The notes beneath the pieces are model-generated. The model did not search any database and was not told where the DNA came from. It saw only the letters and a program-made list of their open reading frames with translations. From Branchinecta lynchi (taxonomy: Eukaryota; Arthropoda; Branchiopoda; Anostraca; Branchinectidae): a stretch of 64,000 nucleotides of DNA. Below, piece after piece: positions 22,495 to 34,825 of this stretch. Positions within the stretch are counted from its first letter, which is position 1, and each line of letters opens with the position of its first letter. Where the stretch lies: positions 12,018,930 to 12,082,929 of the forward strand of contig JAKZAP010000015.1 in NCBI GenBank assembly GCA_023053575.1. Reading direction: 5' to 3'. The position numbers were made by a program, and so were the translations under genes.

Positions 22495-23020
22495 ACGGTT
22501 AAGTCCGGGTAAAAAATGATTGTCATATACAGATTCAACGTCTTTTCTTACCCATAAATCTGTCATTTAATCAACTTCAAACAAAACTTCTTTTCATATA
22601 ACTATTCAGCATGTCTTCTTACCCCAGAATCGAACATCTAATCAATTTCAAATAAAACTTTTACTTTTAACAAACTTTCCGGTTTTGGCCGGATTCCGGG
22701 CGAACTACTTGCCAGACAGGTGGTTTTCACCATCTTGTTCAGCAGTTCTTCTTACCTTATAATCGACTATCACACTAGCTGTTTAAAAATATTTTGTGTT
22801 GCCCCTTAATTTGAACCCCCACCCCTAAATATAGGGCTCCAAAGTCCATCTACGAACTCGACCTTACTCTTGACCCAAAGAATCCTGACACCAAGTTTCA
22901 TCAAAATATCTTATTCCCTTCGAGAGTTATCGTGCTTACAGACGGAGGGACGGACAGATGGACAACTTTTGCGATGTCATAGATACCCCTCCACTTACGT
23001 TTTGGGATCCCAAAAAGGGA
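22495..23020 (+). repeat. Family A element, copy A4 (5'-truncated, tandem to A3)
   Basis: It begins inside an internal unit and ends with CCACTTACGTTTTGGGATCCC. It directly follows A3 in the same orientation, which suggests unequal exchange or slippage within the array rather than an independent insertion. Confidence 0.75.
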
Positions 23021-24424
23021 AATGCCGAACCTGGGCAGTGGCTAAGGTGGGCCTGTCTCCTATCAGATACCATGGTATCTTCAAACGCGCAACTAATGTT
23101 TTGTATTTTGTCCTATGTGGTATGAATGATAAGGATGTTGTAAATTTAGTGTCCGAAGAACCCGTTTACAGTGCAGTATGGATGTTGAAGAAGATGTAAA
23201 GATGAATGTTTACTTTGTGTGTAGATCTTGGTACACTATACTTGAGGTTTGGATCTCATAAAAAAAGATCAGTTTTAGGATAATGATATTAATTTTGTAA
23301 TGTCGTGTTGCCATGGCTTGTCGGGATTTTCGCACATTATATTCTAAGCCCCAAAGGCACCTTTTAGTGCAAAGTACTTGCCAAATCGTTTATTTCACAT
23401 CAAATTTTATTACATATTAGCTGGATATTGGATTTCTTCTGTTTCTTCTTAAAGATACCAACAAGAAGACCTTAAAAGAGAACAAGATACCTTAAGAAAT
23501 ACCAAATAAATGGTATTTATAGTAGACTAAAGTGATGTGCTTTAAGAAACAATCATGGTTTTACTTCCAGACCGTGAATCCAATATTGACTTAGCTATCA
23601 TTTTTGTTTCGGCTGGCCAAATCGTTTCTAAGCAATTTCCAAGTACTTCAAACATCACGGTAAACTCCTGTCTCGAAATAGGGCCCGTTTCAAACAAAGG
23701 AATTCCATTTCAAAAAGCTATTCCTCTGAGATATTCAAATGGATATTTCAAAAAAACATTTTCAATTATTTATCAGACACTCTACGCTATTGAACATGGA
23801 CACGGAATCCCGCAATTTTCTTTTATGCGTCGGAAACGAAAGAAGAAATAAGTCGTGACAGAAAAAGAAAATGGTGATAATCAGAAGGCGATGGAGATTA
23901 GACGAAAATATTTCGACAAGATGGAGATTTATCAGAATGTCTTAGATAATAATAATAATAAGATTACTGAACTTCAGGTCCAGGCTATGAATACTGTAAG
24001 ATTTCGTCGCTTTAAAGAAGGCACCGAACGGCAGGGCCCAGGACCGTACCCAGGAAATTGTTTCTGGGGGGATAAGGGTCTGCCTTCCGTGAATTTGTGT
24101 CCCCAATAGGACTACTGTTATACCTGTGATTACAAAATGAACAGATTGTTTTAGTTTAGTGGCTACATGGCGAAGTATTTAGAAATCTATTTAGTTTAGT
24201 GGAGTATTAGGCTAACATGAACACTGCGTGTCTTTCCGCTGCCAAGCCAAGAAACTTTGAGAGGATATAGATTAGCCTACTGATCTCTACAGCTGCCTCT
24301 TTCTTTCTGCTTGATGTTAGGTGTTGATAGCCTAGGTGTTGTTTGAAGGAGACAAGATAAGATAACGCTATTGACAAACACCATCTACGCCAGATTTGCC
24401 CGAGTCCGCACGAGTCACCAGTTG
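23021..24424 (+). other. No certain gene; weakly protein-like stretch at 23555-24110
   Basis: A 98-codon frame (23555-23851) is followed by an 84-codon frame containing KAMEIRRKYFDKMEIYQNVL, which looks helical and charged, and then runs into a G-rich repeat remnant near 24045. I recognise no family. It could be a decayed host or transposon exon; coding evidence is weak. Confidence 0.25.
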
Positions 24425-24540
24425 CGTGTTTGCAGATACCATGGTATCTGTTACCACGGTAACTGGATCTGCAATTAGTCGTTTTTGCAGTTACCGTGGT
24501 ATCTGATATACCGTTGCTCTGCAAAAACGACAATTGCTAA
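24425..24540. repeat. Family J, short copy
   Basis: It carries TTTGCAGATACCATGGTATC, ACCACGGTAACTGGATCTGC and TTTTTGCAGTTACCGTGGTA. It is similar to 20300-20730. Confidence 0.65.
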
Positions 24541-24569
24541 AATTGCACTTTTCGAGGTCATCCCAAAAG

Positions 24570-26415
24570 AAAACAAGAGCCGTAAGCTCATACGGCACTT
24601 GCATGGGTTAAGATGTATTGTTTGATCAAAAGTAAGTTTAGACTTTGCGGTTAAGATGCGCACTCTAAGGGAGCTAGAACTTCATTTGTAAGCAAAACCA
24701 TTGAGGCAAAAATGACAATGGATTGATGGGATTACGAAAATGCATATTTTGCTTAAAAGTATTTTTCTTACTTTGTGGTCAAGATTGGTACTTTAAGGAA
24801 TAATCAGATTCGGGAAGTAGCGATTTGTAAGCAAATCTTGTTGAATCTCTAGTATTCCAGCGAAGTTGCATCGCCCTAGCACATCTGGAAGTACTTTAAC
24901 TGGCGAACGCTGGAATCCAAGACCCCCCCCCCCCCTCCAACTCCACCCACAATACCCGGAGCCAATCCGTCTCTGTAAATGATGCGCCAGGACAACCAGC
25001 AACGGGTTCTGAGGATCAAGACTAACAACTTCGGCATTTAACCGAAAAAGAGCAGAAAATAGCCTAATTACTGGAAAAGAGGGAAGGCTTTCACCAACGA
25101 ACATTGAAGACGCACTGCCGTTCAATTTGAAGTCTTGAACTCATGCAACTAACAAAAAGAGTTATTGCTTAGGAATCGAATGAAAAGAACGATTCATCCT
25201 GAAAGCTTGTCTGGCACTGATGACGACCCATAAAAGAGGAAAGGTTTTTGTCAAGTAGAAGCTGGAGATGGAAATAAGACCAGGGTTGATACGGACTTTA
25301 ATTTTATCAAGTTTTGTGGTTTCGGCAGAAAATTGATTTCTGGGCTCTTAAAAAGCATTATCAGACAAAGATCGAATCTAGATGCTTCACAAACATCCCA
25401 CTTTACAGAGTGACATTCGGCTATACAGAGTGAAGTCCAGCTCGAGCCTCGATGTTCAGTTTTTGACGCGGACTTTAATTTGTCAAGTTTTGTCCTGACG
25501 GTGTTTCGACGGGGTTAATTTGTCAAGTTTTGTCCTGACGGGGTTTTGGCATATCATTCTTTTCTGGGCTCAAACCAGGCATAATCTGACGAAGGTCAAA
25601 CCTAGATACCCTTCTTGATATTCCATTTTATAGACAAATAGCACAGAGTGAAATGCTGTTCAAGCCTCCCATCCACTCCAGCCACGGTGTTCCACATTCC
25701 TACAAAGTTCGGGCGGAAATATTTCTGCTCAGTTACTAACCGTGCACTGTCCCGTCGTTAATCAGCACCAGACGGCAATTAAGAAATTAAAATGCAACTC
25801 AGCGTTCGAAAACATTAAAGCACACTTCCACTCTTACTGGAAATGATCTTTTTACGATAAGAGGTCCCTAAAAGGGTTTGCCTTTCGGGGGGGGGGGGGC
25901 CTGCGGATCGCACAAAAAAGACATAGATCAGAGGGAAAAGCCCAGAAAAATGAGTATTTTTGTATGTTTCGGGGGGGAGGTCTCGATCCGGTCTTGTCAA
26001 CTATGTATCTAGGTCTTGTGCTTGTTCTTCCCACCAAGTTTCATCCCAATCCATCCAATCTGAATATGACACACGATTTCCGCCCCCCCCCCAACTCCCC
26101 CCAAAGTCACCGGATCATTTCCAGACGTGAAGTGCGACATCTGAGACAGAAGGTCTTTCCAAATATCAAATTTCATTGAGATCCAATTCCCCATTCAAAA
26201 GTTAAAAATACATTAATATTCTGGATTCCCCCTCCCTCCACTCCCCCCATTTTGGTTGAACCATTTCCAAGTGAGTTTGGTAGGGTCCCTAATATGCCTG
26301 CCAAGTTTCATCGTCCTAGCACATCTGGAAATACCCTAACTCAAGAATAGTGGCCTGACCGACAGACCGAAAAGTGATCGGTATATGGCACTTGAGCGGA
26401 GCTGCAAGTGCCACA
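24570..26415 (+). repeat. Family B element, copy B1
   Basis: The 5' end is AACAAGAGCCGTAAGCTCAT then ACGGCACTTG; the 3' end is a hairpin, TGGCACTTG-AGCGGAGCTG-CAAGTGCCA, followed by CAAAAA. Inside are pyrimidine-rich CCCCCCAACTCCCCCC tracts and repeated CCAAGTTTCATCNNNNTCC blocks. An inserted G-rich MITE remnant lies at about 25870-26000. There is no ORF. Confidence 0.6.
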
Positions 26416-26714
26416 AAAACTATTTTGTATTCTGGCATGATTACAGGATGATTTTCATATTAACTGGTATCGTTAACTTAAAATACAAACATCAGTAATG
26501 ATCTTTAATTGCTTTATTTCAAAAACCCCCATCACCGCGTAATCTGTAACTAATTATTTCGATAGTTTATACTGTTTTCCGGTCTAAAGACTAAAACGCG
26601 AATTAATCTTACTTTGCCATATTAACAGGACGTTTTGCTTTAATTTTGTTTATTCTTTATAAATAAAAAGAGCCTTTGGAAATATGTTTTAAATCTTAAT
26701 CCTCCCGTCAACCC

Positions 26715-27865
26715 CAAACAAGACCAAAGGTTTCGATGGGATCCCAAAAATCTAACATCTGATTCAAACGATTTGGTCATGTCTTCGCCATTCAGTCTTC
26801 TTCACATTCCTTGAATATTTTCACTGTTAAAATAAAGTTCAAAAACGGATTCAGCATGTCTCCTTGGCCCGATTCCGAATCTCTAATCGATTTCAGAAAC
26901 AAGTTTCAGCTTTAACCTAATTTCCAGTTTAAGCCTAACTCATTATGAGCCATTTGTCCAGCAAGAAAACTAAGTTCACATACGGATTCAGCGGACCTCC
27001 TTACCCCCTCGATGAATTCTTATTAGCTTATAAAACATACACGTTTTTACCGTAAATTCGAAACCCTTCCTCTGCCTCAAAAGATAGGACTAAAGGACCC
27101 ATCTACGAACTTGACCTGTACTTTACCAGTGGACCCTCATTGAACAACATCCTCGCATGAACAAAACATTTCCTCGTTTGAACATTATGTATCAACCCCT
27201 TCGACCTTCGATTACACTAGGTCTATCCAAAGTCACACAGAAGAAACAAATGAATGCCGGCATCCGTACGCGTAGAGATATAAGTTTGAGAATAAGGGGT
27301 AGGGACTGCTATAGCCGAAAACTGGACTCCGTGTGAACTACATTTCCGACAAGAAAATAACTTTCATATTCGGGTTCACCATGTCTCCCTACCCCTAACC
27401 AACTATCTCAATAGCTTTAAAAAATATTTCTGTTGCCCCTTAATTTGAAACCACCACCCCTAAATGTAGGACTACTGCTACAGAGCCCATCTACGAAGTC
27501 AACCTTACTCTTGACCCAAAGATTCCTCACACCAAGTTCCATCAAAATATCAATTCCCTTCGAGAGTTATAATGCGCAAAGACGGACAGACGGACGGGCG
27601 GACAGACGGACGGGCGGACAGACGGACGGGCGGACAGACGGACGGGCGGACAGACGGACGGGCGGACAGACGGACGGGCGGACAGACGGACGGGCGGACA
27701 GACGGACGGGCGGACAGACGGACGGGCGGACAGACGGACGGGCGGACAGACGGACGGGCGGACAGACGGACGGGCGGACAGACGGACGGGCGGACAGACG
27801 GACGGGCGGACAGACGGACAACTTCTGCATAGGTATCCCTCCACTTACGTTTTAGGATCCCAAGA
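26715..27865 (+). repeat. Family A element, copy A5, with expanded minisatellite
   Basis: The 5' end is AACAAGACCAAAGGTTTCGA then TGGGATCCCAAAA and the 3' end is CCACTTACGTTTTAGGATCCC. Internal units are more diverged than in A3. The usual short GACGGACGGACA block has expanded into the 16 bp array at 27582-27825. Confidence 0.8.
27582..27825 (+). repeat. Minisatellite, unit GACGGACGGGCGGACA, about 15 copies
   Basis: Near-perfect head-to-tail 16 bp units. Because neither strand contains stops in this repeat, all frames stay open through it and produce spurious Arg/Asp/Gly- or Pro/Ser/Val-rich frames of up to 162 codons. It sits exactly where other family A copies carry two to four GACG/GACA units. 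Confidence 0.95.
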
Positions 27866-27869
27866 AAAC

Positions 27870-28784
27870 TACAAGACGTCTGAACAGAGTAGCCACTGTT
27901 AACGCACGAATGTCGGTCCCGTGATAAGAAGCTATCACTGAGAGAAGCGAAAGACGGATCTTCTACTATTGAGTAGTTCTTCGTTCTAGTCTCGTTGTGT
28001 CTATAACATTTATAACAATTACACTTCAGAATTTTCATACCACCATTTTTTGTTTACATTGGGTTTTGTGACTACCCAACTGTGCAACCTCACGCACAGT
28101 GCGCGACTCGGTGCTCATTTTAGAAACACTAATATCCCATTGTTGTGGTTGAGTTGATTAACGCCTCTGTGGCTGCTACAGCCGCGATCGTGCAGATAAA
28201 TTTATCCCCACGACGCTGCCTGGAATATAAAAACTGTCACAATTCATCCACGAGTTCTATGACCTCAATTAACCAGAGGTCGGGGATGTTTTCGGTTTTA
28301 AGGACAAGCCACGATTCGAATATAACTGCACTTGGAATCACAACCAATTCCTATATGTGCACGGAGCGTTCGGAAGAAAGGGAGGCTTGTTTTAAGAATG
28401 AGTTCCTTTCAGTTCCTCGCCCTCCTGAAGAACAGAAATAAACAAATCAGAAAGAGTTTGCGTCGATTTTTGGAAAAAGACGAAAATTAATGTTGAAAGA
28501 TTTATTTCAGTGTATTTTCATAGTAAAGTGTATATAAGGATAATCATTGTCTATGCAATGCAAAAGTTGAATAAAAATCGGTTTCTCGGGCCTCCTATAA
28601 TTTGGTCGATTTATGGAGAGTCAGGTCTCGGATTAAATAAAGATTAACAGGTGGTTCAACTGACGAGTGGCCGAACTGACAGGTTGCAGATTGCCAGAAC
28701 CATGATAGGAAACGAAATTTGTAAGGTGTTAGATAATTAGGAATAGATAATAAATTAAGGTTATAACATTAGGTTATTGCAGGG
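27870..28784. other. No gene seen
   Basis: A 98-codon frame at 28145-28441 lacks any recognised domain. The region lies just inside kinase intron 1, downstream of exon 1. Confidence 0.45.
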
Positions 28785-28880
28785 TGATTTCTTTCAACAA
28801 CACCTCACGGGGATCCTTGCCAAGAAGGGCCAAAGTATCGCGAACGAAAATCTATCAAGACTGATCCGCGTTGCGTCATT
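28785..28880 (-). repeat. Foldback family C, single-arm fragment C3
   Basis: ATCCTTGCCAAGAAGGGCCA followed by GTATCGC and CTGATCCGCGTTG match one arm of family C. No inverted partner is close by. Confidence 0.6.
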
Positions 28881-28943
28881 TGTGTATCTGATTCGCAGCT
28901 GGCTTGATTTGAAGGAGTATGTAACGAACTAATGGTTCCTTAC

Positions 28944-30718
28944 TTCGAAAGGTTTCCACTGTATCGGTGAGTCCCTGCTGTTAAGTAGTCGCTTTTTTCC
29001 TCATCTGGCCAGCAGGCTTCAAGAGAACGAGACCTGCACTGGACTGGCAACCTTTGTTGACTCTTGTGTATCAACGACGACCTCACTCGTCGAAAGGTAA
29101 CTGGGGCAGACTGATTTGAAAGCTTATTTCTCTTTGTTATGGTAAACTGGAAGTTCACAAAGCTTGCATCGACGCTTGCAGCACGGCCTCTCTTCGGCGC
29201 CCCGACAGGTAGCACCGGCACCGTGAGATAGATGTCAGACGGAGGGCTTTGCTCGGCGAAGTCAACTTCGCTCGATGAGTTAACGACCTTTGATTGCTGC
29301 CGCCAGTTGGTTGAGTAGTTATACTGGCTATGAGGGGGAGAGGTACTCGGGCTTGCACCCGCACTAAGAGACTCTCGGACACAGAGAAGCTTGCCCGCGT
29401 AGGAGCTCCCGCAGGAGCTTGGAGCAAGACTTGAGCAGACACTTTCAAAAGACGACTGAGACTCGAAGGACCTCGAGTAGCGACACTCGGTTGGAGGTTG
29501 GACGTCCAAGCTCACGCTTCCCGGGTTGGATTCAAATGAGATCTGCCTACTTACAGATTCCGGAACGTCCAAGCTATTCACTGAAACTTGACTCTCTAAG
29601 GATATCTGCCGGCGATCAAAGTCGGGAGTCAGATACTCGAATGACGTTTCTTGATGTTCCAACCACCCAGAAAGGGCTTTCTGCCTCTCAAGGCGAGGGG
29701 TTCCGGGACCAGTTGTTCTTTGAGGGAGAAGGGGCAATCCATGTTTTTCCCCGGCAGGTGACACAAGAGGGGACACGCCCTGATATGGCGATAAAGACCG
29801 CATTGGCGAATTGGGGGAAATCGTCACTGAGATCCCACACGCACTCTCCCACTTCTTCAGGTCAAGTCCCAGCTGATGTCGCGATGAGCTGGACCTGTCT
29901 ACATTTTTCATCTCTTCTTGGTTATAGCCACCTATTGAGCGAGTTCGAGTTACAGACAAGCGCGGTGGCTGTAGTCCACAATAGTCGGACTCTTTGCAGA
30001 CACCAACAGACCGCGCTCTTGTGACCGGCATTTTAGGCGCTGTGAGAAATCCCCCTTCAATGTCGCTAGATGGGGTTCTACTACACGGCTTGACAGGGCT
30101 TTTGAGCATTGAGGCAATAACGAGGGGTTTGATGAGATTGTGCGTAGCTTGAGTGTCAGAATTGTCAAGTCTACTTCCAAATGAGCGTCCAAGTCGGGTG
30201 CGTCTCCATTCTTTCCAACGCGTACTTGTTTTCTCTCCAGACGACCTTTCAAAAAGCTTCTCGTACTTTCCTTGGCTACCTGCCGAATCGGAAGAACTGC
30301 TTGTCTTCACACTCACCTCAGAATCGAGGCTAAACTCAACAGAAGGATGGGCCACCGTGTTTTCAGTCTGTCGTCTTTCGTACTCCTCTCGACAGGAACA
30401 GTGAACGCAAGGAACACTACCACGATCCGAGGAAGAACTATAACGTGAAAAGGACTTTTTCAACGCACCGAGAAGTGGTGTTTGGGGTTCATCAACGCTC
30501 AGATTCGGTGGAGTGCCATGGTGACTACATGGTGCTTGTCTGATCTGCTGCGTCTTTCGAGGGCTCGCGTCAAAGCTTCGCGATCTTCGTCGTCCAGCAA
30601 GAGGAACTTTCAGAAAAGGCGACTGCTGCTCGGTTTCAAGGTTATCTTCCGAACTTTCGTCTTTCGACTCGAGGGGGGACGAGCTTCTCGTAAGCCATTT
30701 GGCTCTCATTCTCTGCAT
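28944..30718 (-). CDS. rdgA: Type IV diacylglycerol kinase, exon 1 (Ser-rich N-terminal region)
   Basis: One long coding exon starts at ATG 30718 and ends at a GTAAGG donor (28943-28938), giving 591 codons plus two bases; the in-frame stop just past the donor is intronic. The protein starts MQRMRAKWLTRSSSP and is low-complexity and Ser/Arg-rich. It has recurrent basophilic-kinase or 14-3-3-like sites: RRRSRSFD at about residues 43-50, paired TRARSVG and TRTRSIG, paired RQISLES and RQISFES, RGRAASVD at about 510-517 and RSRSLEA at about 562-568. No folded domain is evident, as expected for the regulatory N-terminus of RdgA-like kinases. Assignment to this gene rests on phase match and order with exons 2 and 3, plus the resemblance of the start to RdgA proteins. 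A 5'-UTR exon further right is possible. Large frames on the opposite strand are shadows. Confidence 0.8.
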
Positions 30719-32145
30719 TTTAAAGACCTACAGCATCGCTCAGAAGTTAGTTTTTTGACGAACTGAATACCCTTCAATCCAATGTTGGATCATGTACGCT
30801 GAACCCAGACAGAACAAAATAGCAATGCAAATAGATAGAAGCTCTGGGTGCTCATGATCGTCGAGCCAATTACAACCTCTTCTTCATAAAACGTCCAGTC
30901 AAGTGAATTTTCAAGTATCACAATCGATTTATTCCGCACATAAGATTTTAACGCAATGACTGTCTTCGCACATCAGCTCAAAAATAATATAATGCCAAAT
31001 GGTTGTTGTACCATTGTCTTCTTGGCACTGGTCAGGTAAACACTCTGACCTCACATGCACACGCTTACCGTAGAACTAAGATACATCTTATCTAAAATGT
31101 TGAGGCACCAGTATCACGAAGGAACCGCGCAAGCGGAAACTCCAGAGGATATCGTGACACGGAACAGCCAGTTCTAAGTAGAGGTAGTCGGAAAAGGGAA
31201 AGGAACATTTTGCTTCCACACCTGAAGGGGCTTCCAAAATAGACCGTTTAACACATTTCCAACACAGAGCCATCAAAAACCACTAAGTTGGTGAAAGAGA
31301 TAGTGAAGGGCCCCAGGTTTGGCACGTCCAAAAGGATCAATCTGGATCTTTGAGGTTAAACACTTTGGTAAGCCTTTGGTCACACTTGGCTCATTTCCTA
31401 GCTTTTCGTGTTGCACAAGTAGAAAAAAGAAAAAGATACAACTAATTCTGAATGTTATCATTTTAAATTCAGGATATCAATTAGAGCAAAACAGGTTGTA
31501 TAATTGTGTTACAGGAACCCTATTTGACCCCTAATTGCACTCTGCTTATTATCCCAAGCTGCCACAAAGCCCATCAAATCTCCCGAACCCTAGGGATTTT
31601 CAGTTGTTTGTCGAATAGGCGGCTTTTTGAGCCCAGTGTGACCAAGCTCTAAGGTAGACGTGGGGCGCGAGCGTAATGTTTGAAGTGGGTCTTCGACGGA
31701 AGGAATTGAACTTAATTATTGAAAAGTTGGCAGATAATCTAATAATTGGGGTTAGAAGAGGATACTGACCGAAGAATATGCTGTTTTGCCTGGTTCTCAA
31801 CACAGAGCCAACGTCTTTCAACAAATGCCCAGCGGCAATCAAGTAAATACATATTCAGTTTGTAAATAGTGTATGTCGTATTTAAGTTCGAGCTTAATGG
31901 GGTTAGTAACTTTAGGTTTAAGTCCGTATGAATACTAACTTGTTCAGGGAGTATGATATAGATAGGGACATCATGTAAATTAATATTCAGTTCGTACATA
32001 GAGTACGTAGTAGCATTAAAGTTCAAGCTTAATGGAGTTAGTAAGTTCAATATGGTACAGGCAAATATTTCTGGACACATTTAGATCAAGAACAAAAGGC
32101 AAATAGATCCAATCGTGGTGGAACGAGCTTAATTAAAAAAGTCTT
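30719..32145. other. Upstream flank of the kinase exon; no other gene
   Basis: It presumably holds 5'-UTR and promoter or an upstream intron. A possible acceptor (CTGTAG) lies 9-14 bases before the ATG on the minus strand. A tandem duplication of about 130 bp occurs at 31845-32065 (ATATTCAGTTTGTAAATAG / ATATTCAGTTCGTACATAG). Confidence 0.5.
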
Positions 32146-32149
32146 AATA

Positions 32150-33190
32150 AACAAGACCAAAGGTTTCGATGGGATCCCAAAATTTTAGTATTTGCTCCCG
32201 ACAATTCGGTGTTGTAGATATTCGGTCTTCAACAGACTTCTTAAACATTTTTACTTTTAAAATTTACAAACTGGTTAAGACCAATGGTAATAATCGGAGA
32301 AGACCAAGTTCCTATTTGACAGTACAAACCGGATAAGCCAGCTGAATTTCAACAAGTTCAAATATATTCAGATATCCGTTTTGCGCTGTAAAATATTCAA
32401 ATTTGGATTCAGCATGTGGTTTACCTTATAGCCTACGACGTGTCTCTTTCTTCCTTACTTCTGCCCAACTTCCGGTTTCGGCAGGATTCAGGACAAACTA
32501 AATGTCTGGCAAAACCTAAAGCTCAAGAACGAATTCGTCATGTCTCCTTACCCCTACATCCAACCTCTAATCAACGTCAGATTAAACTTTTACCTTTAAC
32601 AAATTTTCAGGTTTCAGCAGGATTCCGAGCGATCTATACATCCGGTGAGAAAATGATTGTGTTATGCGAATTCAGCATGTCTTCCTACCCGCGAATGGAA
32701 CATCTTATCAAATTAAAATAAAACTTTTAATAAATTCTTCGGTTTTGGCCGGATTCCAGCCGAACTAATTGTCCGGCGACAAAATAAATTTCATATTCGG
32801 ACTCAGCACGTATTCTTTCCCCTAAATCAACCCTTTAATCAACTTCATACTAAACTTTTACTTTTCACAAATTTTTCGGTTTTCGCCGGATTCCGGGTGA
32901 ACTATTTGTCCGGCAAGAAAATAATGTCAAATTCGAATTCAGCATGTCTCTTTACCCCTAAATGAACTATCTCAATAGCTTTCAAAAAACAATTTTTTCC
33001 CCCTTAATTTGAAACCCTGCCCCACCCCCAAATATAGGGCTACAGAGCCCATCTTCGAACCTGACTTGTACTTTGACCCAAAGGACCCTTCCACCAAGTT
33101 TCAACAGAATATATCAACCCCTTCGAGAGTTATCGTGCGGACAGACAGACAACTTTTGCGATGTCATAGGTATCCCTCCACTTACGTTAA
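32150..33190 (+). repeat. Family A element, copy A6
   Basis: It starts with ACAAGACCAAAGGTTTCGAT then GGGATCCCAAAA, holds about four internal units, and stops within CCACTTACGTT, so the last bases of the 3' end are missing. Confidence 0.75.
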
Positions 33191-33377
33191 ACTCGAGCTT
33201 AATTACAAATTCAATCACCTTTTTTCAACTATGCATCCATCCGAGAGTAAGCAGTAATTAGAAAAATCTACGTGACGCACATTTATGGTTGCTTTTGGAA
33301 ATTTTGTTAAAAGAGTGAGATGGGCATCAGAAAGCTAGTTAGAACCATCTGTGCAAGGTGCATGTGAGTTAATTAAC

Positions 33378-33700
33378 ATTCCTTGAGCCCAAGCTGACTT
33401 TGAAACATACATTCAAATATTATATACAACGGATACATCAGCTGCGATGCTTTATCAGCGATTTTTCGGCCCTTTTCGACAAGGTACCTCGTCAGCTCCA
33501 GGGTCAACGTCGTGGAAGGAAACAAACCTGTAATCATTAAACCTGTGATCAAACCTATAATCATTGAGTACATGTTTGTTTCCTTCCACGATGTTGACCG
33601 TGAAGATTGACAGCCTGATGAGGACCCTTGCCAAGAAGGGCTGAAATATCGCTGATGACGCATCGTAGCTGACGTATCCATTGTATATCCATGATGATAT
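33378..33700. mobile_element. Foldback family C, copy C4
   Basis: The left arm runs CTTGAGCCCAAGCTGACTTT, ACGGATACATCAGCTGCGAT, CGATTTTTCGGCCC; the right arm has CCTTGCCAAGAAGGGCTGAA, TCGCTGATGACGCATCGTAG, CTGACGTATCC. The centre has a CCTGTAATCATTAAACCTG duplication. Confidence 0.75.
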
Positions 33701-33756
33701 TTTTGGGATGGTTGACATTTTATCTATACGGATTTAAAAAAAAAAAAAACAGTTTC

Positions 33757-33762
<6 letters not shown>

Positions 33763-33792
<30 letters not shown>
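33763..33792. repeat. (AT)n microsatellite
   Basis: About 15 alternating AT units follow an A-run. Confidence 0.95.
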
Positions 33793-33798
<6 letters not shown>

Positions 33799-33814
33799 TC
33801 GATGTATATTATAA

Positions 33815-34735
33815 AAAGACCAAAGGTGTCGACGGGATCCCACAAATCTAATATTTGATCCAAACAATTGGGTCTAGTCTTCGCCATGCTAATCATTAGA
33901 GAAAATCAAGTTCAGATATACCTCTATAAGCCATATCTATTTTGAGGATACTGACCGAAACTTCCTGCTTTACTTTGTCTTCTGACAAATTTGCGGTTTC
34001 GCCCGAATTCCGAGCGAACTACTAGCCCAGCAAAAAAGAAAATTCAGAGACGAATCCAGCGTATCTCCTTATCCTTATAAACAACATCTACCCAACTTAA
34101 AATAAAACTTTGATTTAAAAAACATCCGGTTACAACTGGATTCTGGACTAATTATATGTACGGGTAAAAAATTATCGTGATATACGGACTCAGCGTCTTT
34201 TCTTACCCCTAAATCTGCCATCTAATCAACTTCAGATAAAACTTTTGCTTTTAACATATTTTCCGGTTTTGGCCGGATTCCAGGTGAACTAGTTCTCCTG
34301 CGAGAAAACAGTATTCGCCGTCATGTTGAGCACGTCTTCTTACTCTGAAATCGAACATTTAATCAACTCCAAATGAAACTTTTACTTTTAACCAACTTTC
34401 CGGTTTTTGCCAGATTCCGGACGAACTACTTGTCCGGCGAGAAAATGGTTTTCACCATCGTGCTCAGCATGTCTTTTTACTCCATAATAAACTACCACAT
34501 TGGCTGTTTAAAAATATTTTGTTTGTCCCTTAATTTGAACCCCCACCCCCAAATGTAGGGCTACAAAGCTCATCTACGAACTTGACCTTACCCTTGACCC
34601 AAACAATCATCACACTAAGTTTCATCAAAATATCTCATTCCCTTCGAGAGTTATCGTGCTTACAGATGGACGGACGGACGGGCAACTTTCGCGATGTCAT
34701 AGGTATCCCTCCACTTACGTTTTGGGATCCCAAAA
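33815..34735 (+). repeat. Family A element, copy A7
   Basis: It runs from AAAAGACCAAAGGTGTCGAC then GGGATCCCACAA to CCACTTACGTTTTGGGATCCC, with three to four internal units and a GACGGACGGACGGGCA block. Confidence 0.78.
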
Positions 34736-34819
34736 AGCCAGGTTATTTGTCTCTGTCAGATTTGAACACAATGAATTATTTGACTCTGCAAAGGATTTTT
34801 TTGTCATCAAGGGGTGTAG

Positions 34820-34825
34820 TAGAGA
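34820..34825. other. Target-site duplication TAGAGA, left
   Basis: It directly precedes the AG terminus and is repeated after the CT terminus at 41394-41399. Confidence 0.9.

Noticed and set aside
27582..27825. Regular short repeats resembling a CRISPR array
   Set aside because: Units are contiguous with no spacers, and the genome is an animal's.
27433..28038. Several long overlapping frames on both strands rich in Asp/Gly/Arg or Pro/Ser/Val
   Set aside because: They are produced by the stop-free 16 bp minisatellite and have no independent coding signal.
29155..30404. Plus- and minus-strand frames of 83-201 codons inside the kinase exon
   Set aside because: They are shadows of the 591-codon exon; the Ser/Arg-rich composition keeps other frames open.
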